A DNA stretch of 64,000 nucleotides from Tepidanaerobacter sp. GT38 (GCF_021991635.1 NZ_JAFFJA010000013.1:20317-84316); one strand, 5' to 3'; positions 18,321 through 27,544 are shown, numbered from the stretch's first letter. Numbers and translations are program-made. The notes: a model not told the origin generated them from the letters alone.

Positions 18321-19562
18321 ATGAGTATGTCATTCAAAAATAATACTTACAGGGAAAAATATACAATTTTAAAAATCCTATTGATAATAATCTTATTATC
18401 AGCCGATGTTGCCAAGACAACCGGTATAGCAAATACAAGTTTCTATTTTGTTATTATTTTATCGTCAGTCTTGATATTGTTATATAATTTATCAACAAAC
18501 AGATTGAAATTAAAATTTATTAAATCCGAATTCCCCATTTATAGTTCCATATTCGTTATATCCACTTTTATATTATTATACAGTCCAGGGATTAAGAGCC
18601 TAATCCATGTCTTAAAATTATTTATAATATTTTATGTTATATATCCCACAATTAGAAGTTATTTTACTGCGAATCAAATAATAGTTGCTTTAAAAATAAA
18701 CCTAATAATAAACTTTACGATGATTATATTAGGTTTACTTGGAATAGAGTTTGTTTCTAGATTAACTGGGAATTTGCGTGGTTCTACTTTATTAAATTAT
18801 GCAGGTTCTCTGTACAAAGTGGCATTAATAATAATACCATATTTGTTTTGGGATTTAATTAATATTAAAAAGAATAAGTTTATGAATTTAATCTTAATTA
18901 TTATTTGCTTATATATCATATCTTATGATGGTTCAAGAACGGGGATATTTAGTTTAATTATATTGTTACTTTTATTTATTGTTTTCTTGTCTATAACGTT
19001 TATGAAAAAAGCTAGAATTACATATAGTTCACTTTTTTACAATACTGTTATACTACTTACGCTCGCAGTAGTTGCGGTTAGCAATTACGAAAAAATTGTA
19101 CATAGCAATGCGTTTATTAGGGCATTTGATACAATTAAACTATTGGTTAATGCTAGTAATATACATGAATTTTTAATCAAAGGAGATTCTTTAAGAGGAT
19201 ATATGATAATAGATGCTATTAAAACAATAAAAAGCAATTATTTGTTTTTTGGCAATGGATTTCAAAGTACAAAAACTAGCGAAACTGTAATCCATAATGC
19301 TTATCTTCAGATTTTTGCAGATCTAGGTATTATACCAGCGTTTAACCTAATAATATTAATATTCTATCCTATTGTGTTAGGTGTCAAAAAAATGAAAAAT
19401 AACATTAGTGTGTTTCCATCGGTAGTAGTTTTAATTCTTTTTTCGTTTTCTTTGTTGCTACATCCCTTTACTGTGCAGGTATCAGATTGGGCATTATACA
19501 TTATTCCTCTTTCTCTAATGATGATTCTTCTTTCAGAAAACGCATTAACAACTAATAACTAA
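18321..19562 (+). CDS. Wzy-like polysaccharide polymerase (O-antigen polymerase)
   Basis: 413 residues with 10-12 predicted membrane helices, AT-rich. A large periplasmic-type loop near residues 260-310 is followed by LFFGNGFQSTKTSETVIHNAY, which resembles the GxG...HN motif of Wzy/O-antigen ligase proteins. There is a weak AGGGAG upstream of the ATG. Wzy proteins share little sequence, so the call rests on topology, the HN motif and position between glycosyltransferases. Confidence 0.7.
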   Translation: MSMSFKNNTYREKYTILKILLIIILLSADVAKTTGIANTSFYFVIILSSVLILLYNLSTNRLKLKFIKSEFPIYSSIFVISTFILLYSPGIKSLIHVLKLFIIFYVIYPTIRSYFTANQIIVALKINLIINFTMIILGLLGIEFVSRLTGNLRGSTLLNYAGSLYKVALIIIPYLFWDLINIKKNKFMNLILIIICLYIISYDGSRTGIFSLIILLLLFIVFLSITFMKKARITYSSLFYNTVILLTLAVVAVSNYEKIVHSNAFIRAFDTIKLLVNASNIHEFLIKGDSLRGYMIIDAIKTIKSNYLFFGNGFQSTKTSETVIHNAYLQIFADLGIIPAFNLIILIFYPIVLGVKKMKNNISVFPSVVVLILFSFSLLLHPFTVQVSDWALYIIPLSLMMILLSENALTTNN

Positions 19563-19600
19563 ACCTAGTTCATATTACCCCAATAGTTGGGAGTGATGAT

Positions 19601-20509
19601 TTGTTGAACGTCAAAATAACGGTTTTTACACCAACATACAACAGAGCATACACATTAAGAAGACTGTATAATAGTTTATTAGATCAGAGTTACAAAAATT
19701 TCGAGTGGATTATTGTTGACGATGGATCAACTGATAATACACAGGAAGTAATACAAAAGTTTATTGATGAGGGATTTATCAGTATTATTTATTATAAACA
19801 AAAAAACGGGGGTAAACACAGAGCCATTAATAAAGGATTAGATCTTGCAAAAGGTGAATTATTTTTCATAGTGGACAGTGATGATTACTTAACTAAAAAT
19901 TCACTTGAGGTAATAGTAAAAGGTTGGAGTGAAATAAAAAACAAAGATAAATTCTGTGGCATATCTGGATTAAAAGGTTTTACTCCTAGCAAGGTAGTAG
20001 GAAATTCGTTGAAAAACTATATAACAGATTGTAGCATACTGGATTATAGATATAAATTTGGTATCAAAGGTGATAAAGCAGAGGTTTTTGTGACAAATAT
20101 ATTAAGAGACAATAAGTTCCCTGAAATAGAAGGAGAGAATTTTATTTCAGAAGCTATTGTTTGGAATCGATTAGGAAGTAAGTATTTAATGCGATGGATA
20201 AATGAAATCATATATATTTGTGATTATTTAGATGATGGGTTAACAAGTAAATCAGTATCATTAAGGATAAAGAACATAAAAGGTACACTGTTGTTATATA
20301 AATCAAACTTAGAATATGACATACCTTTTAAATATAAGTTAAAAAACTATACAAATTATTATAGATTTTTATTTCATAGTAAACTCCCCAAAATGAACTA
20401 CATATTAACATTCACTCCCTTAAATGTGTTGGGTATATTAGGAGGATTAATTATGTATGTATTAGATAATTTTAGATTTAGAAAAGAGATTTCAAGTTTG
20501 AAATCTTAA
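19601..20509 (+). CDS. Glycosyltransferase family 2
   Basis: 302 residues. The N-terminal GT-A domain contains VFTPTYNRAYTLRRLYNSL, DQSYKNFEWIIVDDGSTDNT, GKHRAINKGLDLAKGE and the metal-binding FIVDSDDYL. The start is TTG after GGGAG; the second TTG at 19604 is possible. A C-terminal hydrophobic stretch (about 265-290) may anchor it. Sugar specificity is unknown. Confidence 0.87.
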   Translation: MLNVKITVFTPTYNRAYTLRRLYNSLLDQSYKNFEWIIVDDGSTDNTQEVIQKFIDEGFISIIYYKQKNGGKHRAINKGLDLAKGELFFIVDSDDYLTKNSLEVIVKGWSEIKNKDKFCGISGLKGFTPSKVVGNSLKNYITDCSILDYRYKFGIKGDKAEVFVTNILRDNKFPEIEGENFISEAIVWNRLGSKYLMRWINEIIYICDYLDDGLTSKSVSLRIKNIKGTLLLYKSNLEYDIPFKYKLKNYTNYYRFLFHSKLPKMNYILTFTPLNVLGILGGLIMYVLDNFRFRKEISSLKS

Positions 20510-20631
20510 AAAAGGTGATATTTACTATATGAATAATTAAAATTTAGTATCATTTGATATGGTATTATTTTACACTGACAGTATTTTGATAATCTGAAGA
20601 CAGTTTTGAATAAATAACGGAGCAAAGTCAA

Positions 20632-22203
20632 ATGAAAAAAATGGCAATATTTTTAATGATAATAACAATATTTTCAAAAATAGTTGGGTTTGGTAGGGAA
20701 ATAACCCTATCATATTTTTATGGTGCATCTAATATAAGTGATGCCTTCTTAATATCGCTTACTATTCCAAGTGTAATATTTTCTTTTATTGGAACAGGTA
20801 TATCTACAGGCTACATTCCCTTATACAGTGAGATTGAGCAAGAGCATGGGGAAAAAGAAGGAAATAGATATACAAACAATCTTGTAAATATATTACTGAT
20901 GATGTGTACAGGCATCATTGTCTTTTGTCTCTTATTTACAGACCACGTAGTAAGGATATTTGCATCAGGTTTTAAAGGAGATACATTAGTATTAGCAGTA
21001 AAATTTACGAGGATAAGTTTATTTGGTATATATTTTACAGGGCTATTGTCCATTTTTAAAGGATTCCTTCAATTAAAAGAAAACTATGTTGTTCCAGCCC
21101 TGATTGGATTTCCCATGAATTTTTTTATCATACTATCCATATTGTTAAGTTTTAAGACAAATATATCGGTGCTTGCTATAGGAAGCGTGATAGCAACTGC
21201 ATCTCAGCTAGCATTATTAGTGCCTTTTGTGCGTAAAGAAGGATATAGATATAAATTTGTTTTAGATACAAAAGATGAATATATTAGAAAAATGCTCAGC
21301 ATAGCACTGCCTGTTATTATAGGTGTGTCAGTAAATCAGATTAATGTGCTTGTTGATAAGACTTTAGCCTCCGGCATAGCGATAGGTGGAATATCAGCAT
21401 TAAATTATGCCGAAAAGCTCAATGGTTTTGTTCAAGGATTATTTGTTATGACTATAGCAGCAGTTATGTATCCTATGATAGCTAAAATGGCAGCGCAAAG
21501 CAATTTTGACGGTCTCAAAAAATCAGTATCTGAAGCTATAAATTTAATCAATTTATTTGTAATACCCGCTACAGTTGGGGCTATGATATTTGCTGAGCCG
21601 GTAGTGAAACTGTTATTTGGAAGAGGAGCTTTTGATACTGTTGCCATATCTATGACTTCTAATGCTTTATTTTTCTATTCTATAGGAATGGTAGGTGTTG
21701 GCTTAAGAGAGATATTATCTAGAGCTTTCTATTCATTACAAGACACCAAGACGCCAATGATTAATGCTGCTATAGCTCTAACAATTAACATTATCTTAAA
21801 TATAATACTATCAAAATTTTTAGGAATAGCTGGTCTAGCATTAGCCACAAGTATATCAGCTATATTTTGCACGGGATTGCTTTTTATTAGCCTTAGAAAA
21901 AAAATTGGCTCCTTTGGCATGAAAAACACTACTATATCCTTTATAAAAATTCTAGCATCATCCCTTGCAATGGGTGTAGTGGCTTATCTTGCATATAATA
22001 TGTTGCTTTTATATTTCAGTGGTAACTTATCTTTGATGATTTCAATATGTATAGGTGCTTTAGTGTATTTTGTTATTATATATTTTATGAGGATAGACGA
22101 GGTAGATTCCTTGGTAAATTCAGCCAAGAAAAAACTTAAATCATATGCAGTAAATGGTATAATAAAAAAGTATAATATCGTCAAGAGGAGTTTTAAAAAG
22201 TGA
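20632..22203 (+). CDS. MurJ/MviN-type lipid-linked oligosaccharide flippase
   Basis: 523 residues, about 14 membrane helices. MurJ hallmarks are SKIVGFGREITLSYFYGAS at the N terminus, ISDAFLISLTIPS, the NQINVLVDKTLASG region, and LLFGRGAFDTVAISMTS. Inside a glycan locus it is the likely flippase for the undecaprenyl-linked repeat unit, in place of a Wzx. It overlaps the next gene as GTGA. Confidence 0.87.
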   Translation: MKKMAIFLMIITIFSKIVGFGREITLSYFYGASNISDAFLISLTIPSVIFSFIGTGISTGYIPLYSEIEQEHGEKEGNRYTNNLVNILLMMCTGIIVFCLLFTDHVVRIFASGFKGDTLVLAVKFTRISLFGIYFTGLLSIFKGFLQLKENYVVPALIGFPMNFFIILSILLSFKTNISVLAIGSVIATASQLALLVPFVRKEGYRYKFVLDTKDEYIRKMLSIALPVIIGVSVNQINVLVDKTLASGIAIGGISALNYAEKLNGFVQGLFVMTIAAVMYPMIAKMAAQSNFDGLKKSVSEAINLINLFVIPATVGAMIFAEPVVKLLFGRGAFDTVAISMTSNALFFYSIGMVGVGLREILSRAFYSLQDTKTPMINAAIALTINIILNIILSKFLGIAGLALATSISAIFCTGLLFISLRKKIGSFGMKNTTISFIKILASSLAMGVVAYLAYNMLLLYFSGNLSLMISICIGALVYFVIIYFMRIDEVDSLVNSAKKKLKSYAVNGIIKKYNIVKRSFKK

Positions 22204-24044
22204 AGGCTGCACTGCGCAAGATATTCATGGCAATTATAGATATTTGCATAATAAATATCTCATTATATTTATCCTTTGTTTTGCGGTTTGAAAATGATAT
22301 TCCGGAGCAATTTTTTACATTATTTAAAGAAACTCATGTTGTAGTAACTGTCATAGCTCTCTGTAGTTTCTTGGTTTTCAATCTATATAATCGCATTTGG
22401 AAATATGCCAGTGTAAATGAGCTTATTGCTATAGTACTTGCTACGTCTTTTAGTTCACTGACTACGTTAGGATATACCTTTATGATAAGGAGAACTTTTC
22501 CGCGTAGCATATACATACTTTTTTGGCTTTTGCTTACTACATTTACCGGAGGCAGTAGGTTTATCTTAAAGACCTTTAACGGTGTTACACCTATTCTGCG
22601 AAGAGTTGAAGGTATCCGAAATGTTATGGTCATTGGTGCCGGTGAAGCAGGCTCAATGGTTATTCAGGAGTTTAAAAGGCATCCTGATCTTAAGATGAGA
22701 CCTGTTGTTTTAATTGATGATGATATAAATAAACACGGCATGCGCATTCATGGGGTTAGAGTTTTTGGAGGCCGCAATATTATTCCTGAAATAGTCCAGA
22801 AAAAGAATATTAAGGAAATAGTAATAGCCATGCCATCTATTGATAGGCTCCAGATTAGGGAGATAGTAAATATTTGCAGTGAGACCAAGTGCAAGTTAAG
22901 GATTTTGCCGGGAGTTTATGAACTGCTTGATGGGAAAGTAAGTGTAAAACGGCTTAGGGATGTAAAAATAGAGGACCTTTTGGGTAGGGAACCGGTCAAG
23001 ATTAACCTTGAAGAGATTTCCGAATACTTAAAAGACAAAGTGGTCTTAGTTACGGGCGGCGGTGGTTCTATAGGTTCGGAGCTTTGTCGCCAGATAGCGA
23101 GGTTTGAGCCTAAAGAGCTTTTGATTTTTGATATCAGCGAAAACAATATCTATAATCTGGAGTTTGATTTAAAGAATTTATTTCCTGATTTAAAATACAC
23201 AGCTTTAATAGGAAGTATAAGAGACAGGGCAAGACTTGAATACATATTTGATAAATACAGGCCCAATGTGGTCTTTCATGCTGCAGCTCATAAACACGTT
23301 CCTCTGATGGAGCTAAACGCCACAGAAGCCATAAAAAATAATGTCTTCGGAACGTTAAATGTGGCGGAGCTGGCAGATAAGTATAATGCTGAAAGGTTTA
23401 CACTAATATCTACAGACAAGGCAGTAAATCCCACCAACATAATGGGAGCGTCAAAGCGGATTGCGGAGATAATCATTCAGATAATGTCTATGAAGAGCAG
23501 CACGGTTTATTCCGCTGTAAGATTTGGCAACGTCTTGGGAAGTGAGGGGAGTGTAGTTCCCTTATTTAAAAAACAAATTGAAAGCGGAGGGCCTGTAACA
23601 GTTACCCATCCTGAAGTTATACGATACTTCATGACAATTCCTGAAGCGGTGCAGCTGGTAATACAGGCAGGAGCTATGGCCAAGGGCGGGGAAATATTTA
23701 TACTTGACATGGGAGAGCCGGTAAAAATAGCAGACCTTGCACGAGATATGATAAGACTTTCAGGCCTTGAGCCTGATGTGGATATAGATATAAAGTACAT
23801 AGGCCTTAGGCCAGGTGAAAAACTTTATGAGGAACTGCTGCTAAATGAAGAAGGCTTAACAGCTACTAAATATAAAAAGATATACATAGCAAAACCAACT
23901 TTTCACAATGGAGGGACCTTTGAAAAGGAACTGTCGAATTTAAAAGAGCTGCTCTTTAACTCTAATGCGGAAGTTAAGGATGTAATAAAGCGGATAGTGC
24001 CCAACTATAGATCAAATGATGAAGTGGGAATAAAGGCAAAGTGA
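22200..24044 (+). CDS. CapD/PglF-type UDP-GlcNAc 4,6-dehydratase, membrane-bound
   Basis: 614 residues. Four N-terminal membrane helices (to about residue 125) lead into a first nucleotide-binding domain (VMVIGAGEAGSMVIQEF) and a C-terminal SDR domain with VLVTGGGGSIGSELCRQIA and HAAAHKHVPLMELN. In the dehydratase branch the active-site Tyr is replaced, and here the segment STDKAVNPTNIMGASKRIAE is conserved in that form. It would supply the 4-keto-6-deoxy sugar for the PglE/PglD-like pair. A partial second copy of the 3' end lies at 29.1-29.5 kb. Confidence 0.88.
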   Translation: MKAALRKIFMAIIDICIINISLYLSFVLRFENDIPEQFFTLFKETHVVVTVIALCSFLVFNLYNRIWKYASVNELIAIVLATSFSSLTTLGYTFMIRRTFPRSIYILFWLLLTTFTGGSRFILKTFNGVTPILRRVEGIRNVMVIGAGEAGSMVIQEFKRHPDLKMRPVVLIDDDINKHGMRIHGVRVFGGRNIIPEIVQKKNIKEIVIAMPSIDRLQIREIVNICSETKCKLRILPGVYELLDGKVSVKRLRDVKIEDLLGREPVKINLEEISEYLKDKVVLVTGGGGSIGSELCRQIARFEPKELLIFDISENNIYNLEFDLKNLFPDLKYTALIGSIRDRARLEYIFDKYRPNVVFHAAAHKHVPLMELNATEAIKNNVFGTLNVAELADKYNAERFTLISTDKAVNPTNIMGASKRIAEIIIQIMSMKSSTVYSAVRFGNVLGSEGSVVPLFKKQIESGGPVTVTHPEVIRYFMTIPEAVQLVIQAGAMAKGGEIFILDMGEPVKIADLARDMIRLSGLEPDVDIDIKYIGLRPGEKLYEELLLNEEGLTATKYKKIYIAKPTFHNGGTFEKELSNLKELLFNSNAEVKDVIKRIVPNYRSNDEVGIKAK

Positions 24045-24060
24045 ATTTAATATCAATCAA

Positions 24061-24088
24061 AAAAGCCAGGAGAAAAATCCTGGCTTTT
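24061..24088 (+). terminator. Terminator at the end of the glycan operon
   Basis: An 11-bp perfect stem AAAAGCCAGGA/TCCTGGCTTTT with a GAAAAA loop lies 16 bases after the pglF-like stop. The A/T arms make it usable from either side. Confidence 0.85.
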
Positions 24089-24120
24089 GTTATTCCAATA
24101 GAAAATTTTCTATGATAAAA

Positions 24121-24288
24121 TCAGATTTCAATTTTTCCATGTTTACTTTCCCATTCTTTTACATGTTGCTCGATTAGAAACTCAATCTGCATAGATATTG
24201 AACGCTTATTTTCAGCTGCTATGTATTTAATTTTTTCAAAGTTTTCTTCATTTAAACGAAGTGTGAACTGCCTTTTATTTGTAGCCAT
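24121..24288 (-). CDS. Ribbon-helix-helix (Arc-type) transcriptional regulator
   Basis: A 55-residue frame from ATG 24288 to TGA 24121-24123, preceded by AGGAGG. It begins MATNKRQFTLRLNEENFEKI and continues KYIAAENKRSISMQIEFLIEQHVKEWE. The short beta strand QFTLRL followed by two helices is the Arc/MetJ-type RHH fold; RHH dimers bind palindromes through that strand. The gene is divergent from the TRAP operon. Three GTGAATTCAC-like palindromes lie between them, so it very probably represses the TRAP operon and possibly itself. Confidence 0.85.
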   Translation of the reverse strand: MATNKRQFTLRLNEENFEKIKYIAAENKRSISMQIEFLIEQHVKEWESKHGKIEI

Positions 24289-24337
24289 AAATTGCTTTTC
24301 CTCCTAAACCGTTTTCCATAAAAAATCAAAAAAGGTA

Positions 24338-24366
24338 TTGACATCAAGGTGAATTCACTATATACT
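24338..24366 (+). promoter_or_regulatory. Sigma-A promoter of the TRAP operon
   Basis: A perfect -35 TTGACA (24338-24343), a 17-base spacer and -10 TATACT (24361-24366) point toward the TRAP genes. Transcription would start near 24373 and give a leader of about 320 bases. One operator palindrome lies inside the spacer. Confidence 0.85.
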
Positions 24367-24407
24367 AATAAGCGAGTGAATTCACTTTGAATTTAAAATG
24401 AATTCAT
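24349..24407. promoter_or_regulatory. Three palindromic operators, probable RHH repressor sites
   Basis: GTGAATTCAC occurs at 24349-24358 (between -35 and -10) and at 24376-24385 (just past the expected start of transcription). A variant ATGAATTCAT lies at 24398-24407. Centres are 27 and 22 bases apart. Occupation of the first two would block RNA polymerase binding and clearance. Assignment to the adjacent RHH protein is inference from position. Confidence 0.75.
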
Positions 24408-24424
24408 TCATATAGAAAAACTTA

Positions 24425-24608
24425 ACCGCAGTAATAACCTATTTACATAAAATGGAATCATAATATAAAAAGGTGATTACATGAAAGCTCAAATTGTCCT
24501 ATTGAGCTTTCATGCATGCAAAAACAAAAAAATAAAGAAAATTTTATGGGCAATTAAATTATATCAACAACTTGTATTAAAAACAAGGTTATATTACTGC
24601 GGGCGTTT
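24425..24608 (+). ncRNA. Structured leader of the TRAP operon (long-range inverted repeat plus hairpin)
   Basis: CCGCAGTAATAACC near 24427 pairs with GGTTATATTACTGCGG near 24591 (two extra bases), about 150 bases apart. Inside sits a perfect 12-bp hairpin ATGAAAGCTCAA/TTGAGCTTTCAT (24481-24513). No coding frame here is convincing. The outer inverted repeat recurs in the decayed copy at 46.6-46.8 kb, with sequence changes. That supports a folded leader RNA, though a DNA-level repeat is not excluded. Confidence 0.5.
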
Positions 24609-24691
24609 TAGTAGATGGGGGGTGGTAGTGGGGCCAGAATTGTTTTTTGGGACAAGCAATTTTAGAAAAAAGAATATGGGGAGGAGATATT

Positions 24692-25732
24692 ATGAAAAAA
24701 CGGAGTTTGTTGTTATTGCTTTCAGTGGTATTTTTGTGCTTGGTTATTCTGACTGCCTGCTCAAATTCTGATCAGTCTGCAGCATTATCTGAGCAGCAAA
24801 CTGATGGTTCTTCTCAACAAGAGGAAAAATCAATCAATATTCGTTGGGGCAATGTTTTTGCACCAGAAATGCCTTTTAACCAAGGGACCCGAAGATTTAA
24901 AGAGCTGGTGGAAACCGAGTCTAATGGAAGAATTACTGTAGACCTGTTTCCTGGTGCTCAATTAGGCAACAACAATGAACTTATGGGAATGCTCACCGAA
25001 GGCACAAATCAAATGGGCAATGAAGGCGGCGGATTTCTTGCACAGTGGGCACCAAAGTTTCTTGTCAGTGAAGCAGTATATGCCTTTAGAGACATTGACC
25101 ACATGCTAAAAGTTATGAATAGCGAGATAGGCCAGGAAATGTTTGACCAATTACTTGAATCACGAGGCGTTCGCGTAATAGATGTCTGGTACTATGGGAC
25201 AAGACATATCAGTGCAAAAAAGCTAATTAACACACCTGAGGACTTGCAGGGGGTAAAAATGAGAGTTCCAGATGGGCCTTTGTATATAGAAAATGGCAAA
25301 GCTCTTGGGGCCAATCCTACGCCTATGACCCTTTCAGAAGTTTATATGGCACTGCATACAGGTGTCATTGATGCTCAGGAAAATCCTCTTCCAACTATAT
25401 ATCAAAACAAATTCCATGAAGTGCAGGATTATATCATCTTAACGGGTCATAACTACAATTTTAACGTGATAATGGTTAACGAAGAATTTTGGAATTCCCT
25501 TTCAAAAAGTGACCAAGACCTCATCGTAAGATGCGTAAAGGAAGCGGGAGAATATCAAAAGCAAATTGCCTTACAAGAGGAAGAAGCCCTTATCTCCATA
25601 TTTCAAGAAGAAGGTATAACCATTCACACCCCGGATATTGAGGCTTTTAAAACCAGAGCAAGGGAGCATCTTGTGAAGCGATTTGCTTCAGAGTGGGGAG
25701 AAGGATTCTACGAGAGCATTCAAAACTTCTAA
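24692..25732 (+). CDS. TRAP transporter substrate-binding lipoprotein, DctP family
   Basis: 346 residues from ATG 24692, which has GGGGAGGAG 6 bases upstream; the longer frame from 24647 lacks a signal peptide start. The lipoprotein signal is SVVFLCLVILTACSN with Cys as the lipid anchor. The mature part has the DctP pattern: NQGTRRFKELVETESNGRITVDLFPGAQLG, GVKMRVPDGPLYIENGKALGANPTPM and LSEVYMALHTGVIDAQENPL; the Arg in KMRVPD binds a carboxylate. The ligand is thus an organic acid, identity unknown. DctQ and DctM follow. Confidence 0.9.
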   Translation: MKKRSLLLLLSVVFLCLVILTACSNSDQSAALSEQQTDGSSQQEEKSINIRWGNVFAPEMPFNQGTRRFKELVETESNGRITVDLFPGAQLGNNNELMGMLTEGTNQMGNEGGGFLAQWAPKFLVSEAVYAFRDIDHMLKVMNSEIGQEMFDQLLESRGVRVIDVWYYGTRHISAKKLINTPEDLQGVKMRVPDGPLYIENGKALGANPTPMTLSEVYMALHTGVIDAQENPLPTIYQNKFHEVQDYIILTGHNYNFNVIMVNEEFWNSLSKSDQDLIVRCVKEAGEYQKQIALQEEEALISIFQEEGITIHTPDIEAFKTRAREHLVKRFASEWGEGFYESIQNF

Positions 25733-25755
25733 TAATTTTATAGAGGGTAGATGAG

Positions 25756-26262
25756 ATGAAAAAAGTCAATAGCATATCAGAAGTTATCATCAAGGCTTCA
25801 AATATTGTTTGCAGTTTCTTGTGTATTGCATTGATAGTCTTAATGGTTGGTTCTACATTTTTGCAAATAGTTTTCCGGAAATTGTTCAATTCCCCCTTAT
25901 CTTGGACTGAGGAGTTTTCCAGATTGGCATTTGTGTGGATTAACTGCTTGGGAAGTGCAATTGCAATTCACACAAAAAGTCACATACATTTAGAATATTT
26001 GGTTGAAAACCTATTTTCAAAAAGCTTTCAGGAGATCTTACGGATTGTACACAATGCTGTTATAGTGATGTTCTTTGTATGGGTAGCTGCTCCCACATTG
26101 CAACTGGTCAAGACAATGAATACTATTCCGTCTCCGTCTCTTTCCTTGCCTTCAGGTCTTCCGCATTTAGGATTTTTAATTGGCGGTGTTGCCATTATAT
26201 TTGCTGCAATAGGAGATAGCATGGAAGCCTTTACTGAATTATCAACGCGGGGGAGGGAATGA
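25756..26262 (+). CDS. TRAP transporter small permease, DctQ family
   Basis: 168 residues with four membrane helices. Family motif SWTEEFSRLAFVWINCLGSAIA is followed by HTKSHIHLEYL; the second pair of helices is at the C terminus. GAGGGTAGATG lies at the start. It links the DctP receptor to the DctM channel encoded next. Confidence 0.9.
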   Translation: MKKVNSISEVIIKASNIVCSFLCIALIVLMVGSTFLQIVFRKLFNSPLSWTEEFSRLAFVWINCLGSAIAIHTKSHIHLEYLVENLFSKSFQEILRIVHNAVIVMFFVWVAAPTLQLVKTMNTIPSPSLSLPSGLPHLGFLIGGVAIIFAAIGDSMEAFTELSTRGRE

Positions 26263-26263
26263 A

Positions 26264-27544
26264 TTGTCATTTGAGTTAGCTGTTTTTCTACTGGTGTTTA
26301 CCATATTATTTGCCCTCAAGGCGCCAATCTGGGCCTCCTTGTTAATTTCCTCATCCACATATATTTTGCTGACTGGAGAACAATTAAGTTTAATTGCAAG
26401 AAAAACTGTAGCTGGGATGGACAGTTTTGTGCTAATGGCTATACCTATGTTCATATTAGCTGCTGAGCTGATGAACTGCTGTGATATAACCACACATTTA
26501 TTTAACTTTGCCAAATCAATTGTTGGTTGGATACCAGGTGGAATGGCAAATGCCAATGTTCTTGCCAGTATGTTGTTTGCAGGCATGTCCGGTTCCTCTG
26601 CTGCAGATGTGGCAGGTCTCGGGACAATGGAAATTAAGGCAATGACTGATGATGGATATGACAAAGCTTTTAGCGCCGCAGTAACGGCAGCTTCATCCAC
26701 AGTAGGGCCAATTATTCCTCCCAGTATTCCAATGGTTGTATACAGCTCAATTACTGGTGCATCAATCGGAAAACTGTTTTTGGGAGGAGTCATCCCGGGA
26801 ATTTTGATGGGCATAGCCATGATGGTCATATGTTATTTGCAAGCTATAAAACGCAATTATCCCCGCTTGAGTTCCATATCTCTACGTAACATAGTAGAAG
26901 CATTTATAAAGGCTCTGCCGGGCCTCATTGCTCCAGTGATTTTATTTGTGGGTATCTACACAGGCTATTTTACACCTACAGAGGCGGCTGCAGTGGCTGC
27001 AATTTACGCCCTTGCAATTGGAGTTTTCCTGTATAAAAACATATCCCTTCAGCAATTAAGGGATATCTTAATAAAAACAGCTGTAAATACTGCAATAGTT
27101 CTATTTATAATTGGAGCGGCTAACTTATTCGGATACGTTTTAACATCGGAGCAGATTCCGATAAAATTGACTGGCAGTTTACTTACAATTAGTGAGAACC
27201 CTTATGTGATGCTGCTGATATTTAATATTATATTTCTCATTTTAGGCTGTTTCATGGAAATAAATGCGATAATGTTAATATTTCTTCCCGTTATTTTGCC
27301 TGTTTTAAAGAGTCTAAATATAGACCTTGTCCATTTCGGTGTTATTACGGTGTTTAATCTAATGATTGGGACCATTACTCCTCCATTTGGCATGATGCTT
27401 TATATGTCTGCAGCTATTGCCGATGAACCTTTGCATAAGGTAATCAGTGAATTAGTGCCATTTTTTATAGTGCTTATATCAGTATTGCTGTTAATTACTT
27501 ACGTGCCAGGTTTAGTACTATTCTTGCCTAATCTGATTGTATAA
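26264..27544 (+). CDS. TRAP transporter large permease, DctM family
   Basis: 426 residues with about 12 helices. DctM features are MAIPMFILAAELMNCC, the FAGMSGSSAADVAGLGTMEIKAM loop, VGPIIPPSIPMVVYSS, and near the end GTITPPFGMMLYMSAAI. The start is TTG 26264 with GGGAGGG 6 bases upstream, one base after the dctQ stop. It catalyses sodium-driven uptake of the carboxylate delivered by the binding protein. Confidence 0.92.
   Translation: MSFELAVFLLVFTILFALKAPIWASLLISSSTYILLTGEQLSLIARKTVAGMDSFVLMAIPMFILAAELMNCCDITTHLFNFAKSIVGWIPGGMANANVLASMLFAGMSGSSAADVAGLGTMEIKAMTDDGYDKAFSAAVTAASSTVGPIIPPSIPMVVYSSITGASIGKLFLGGVIPGILMGIAMMVICYLQAIKRNYPRLSSISLRNIVEAFIKALPGLIAPVILFVGIYTGYFTPTEAAAVAAIYALAIGVFLYKNISLQQLRDILIKTAVNTAIVLFIIGAANLFGYVLTSEQIPIKLTGSLLTISENPYVMLLIFNIIFLILGCFMEINAIMLIFLPVILPVLKSLNIDLVHFGVITVFNLMIGTITPPFGMMLYMSAAIADEPLHKVISELVPFFIVLISVLLLITYVPGLVLFLPNLIV

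Noticed and set aside
24600..24660. T-box leader (GGGGTGGTAG resembles part of the T-box sequence)
   Set aside because: The ACCGCG part, the Stem I motifs and a following terminator are missing.
24481..24771. Open frame of 96 codons starting MKAQIVLLSFHACKN in the TRAP leader
   Set aside because: It overlaps the dctP signal peptide in another frame, spans the perfect hairpin, and has no family resemblance. It is treated as untranslated leader.
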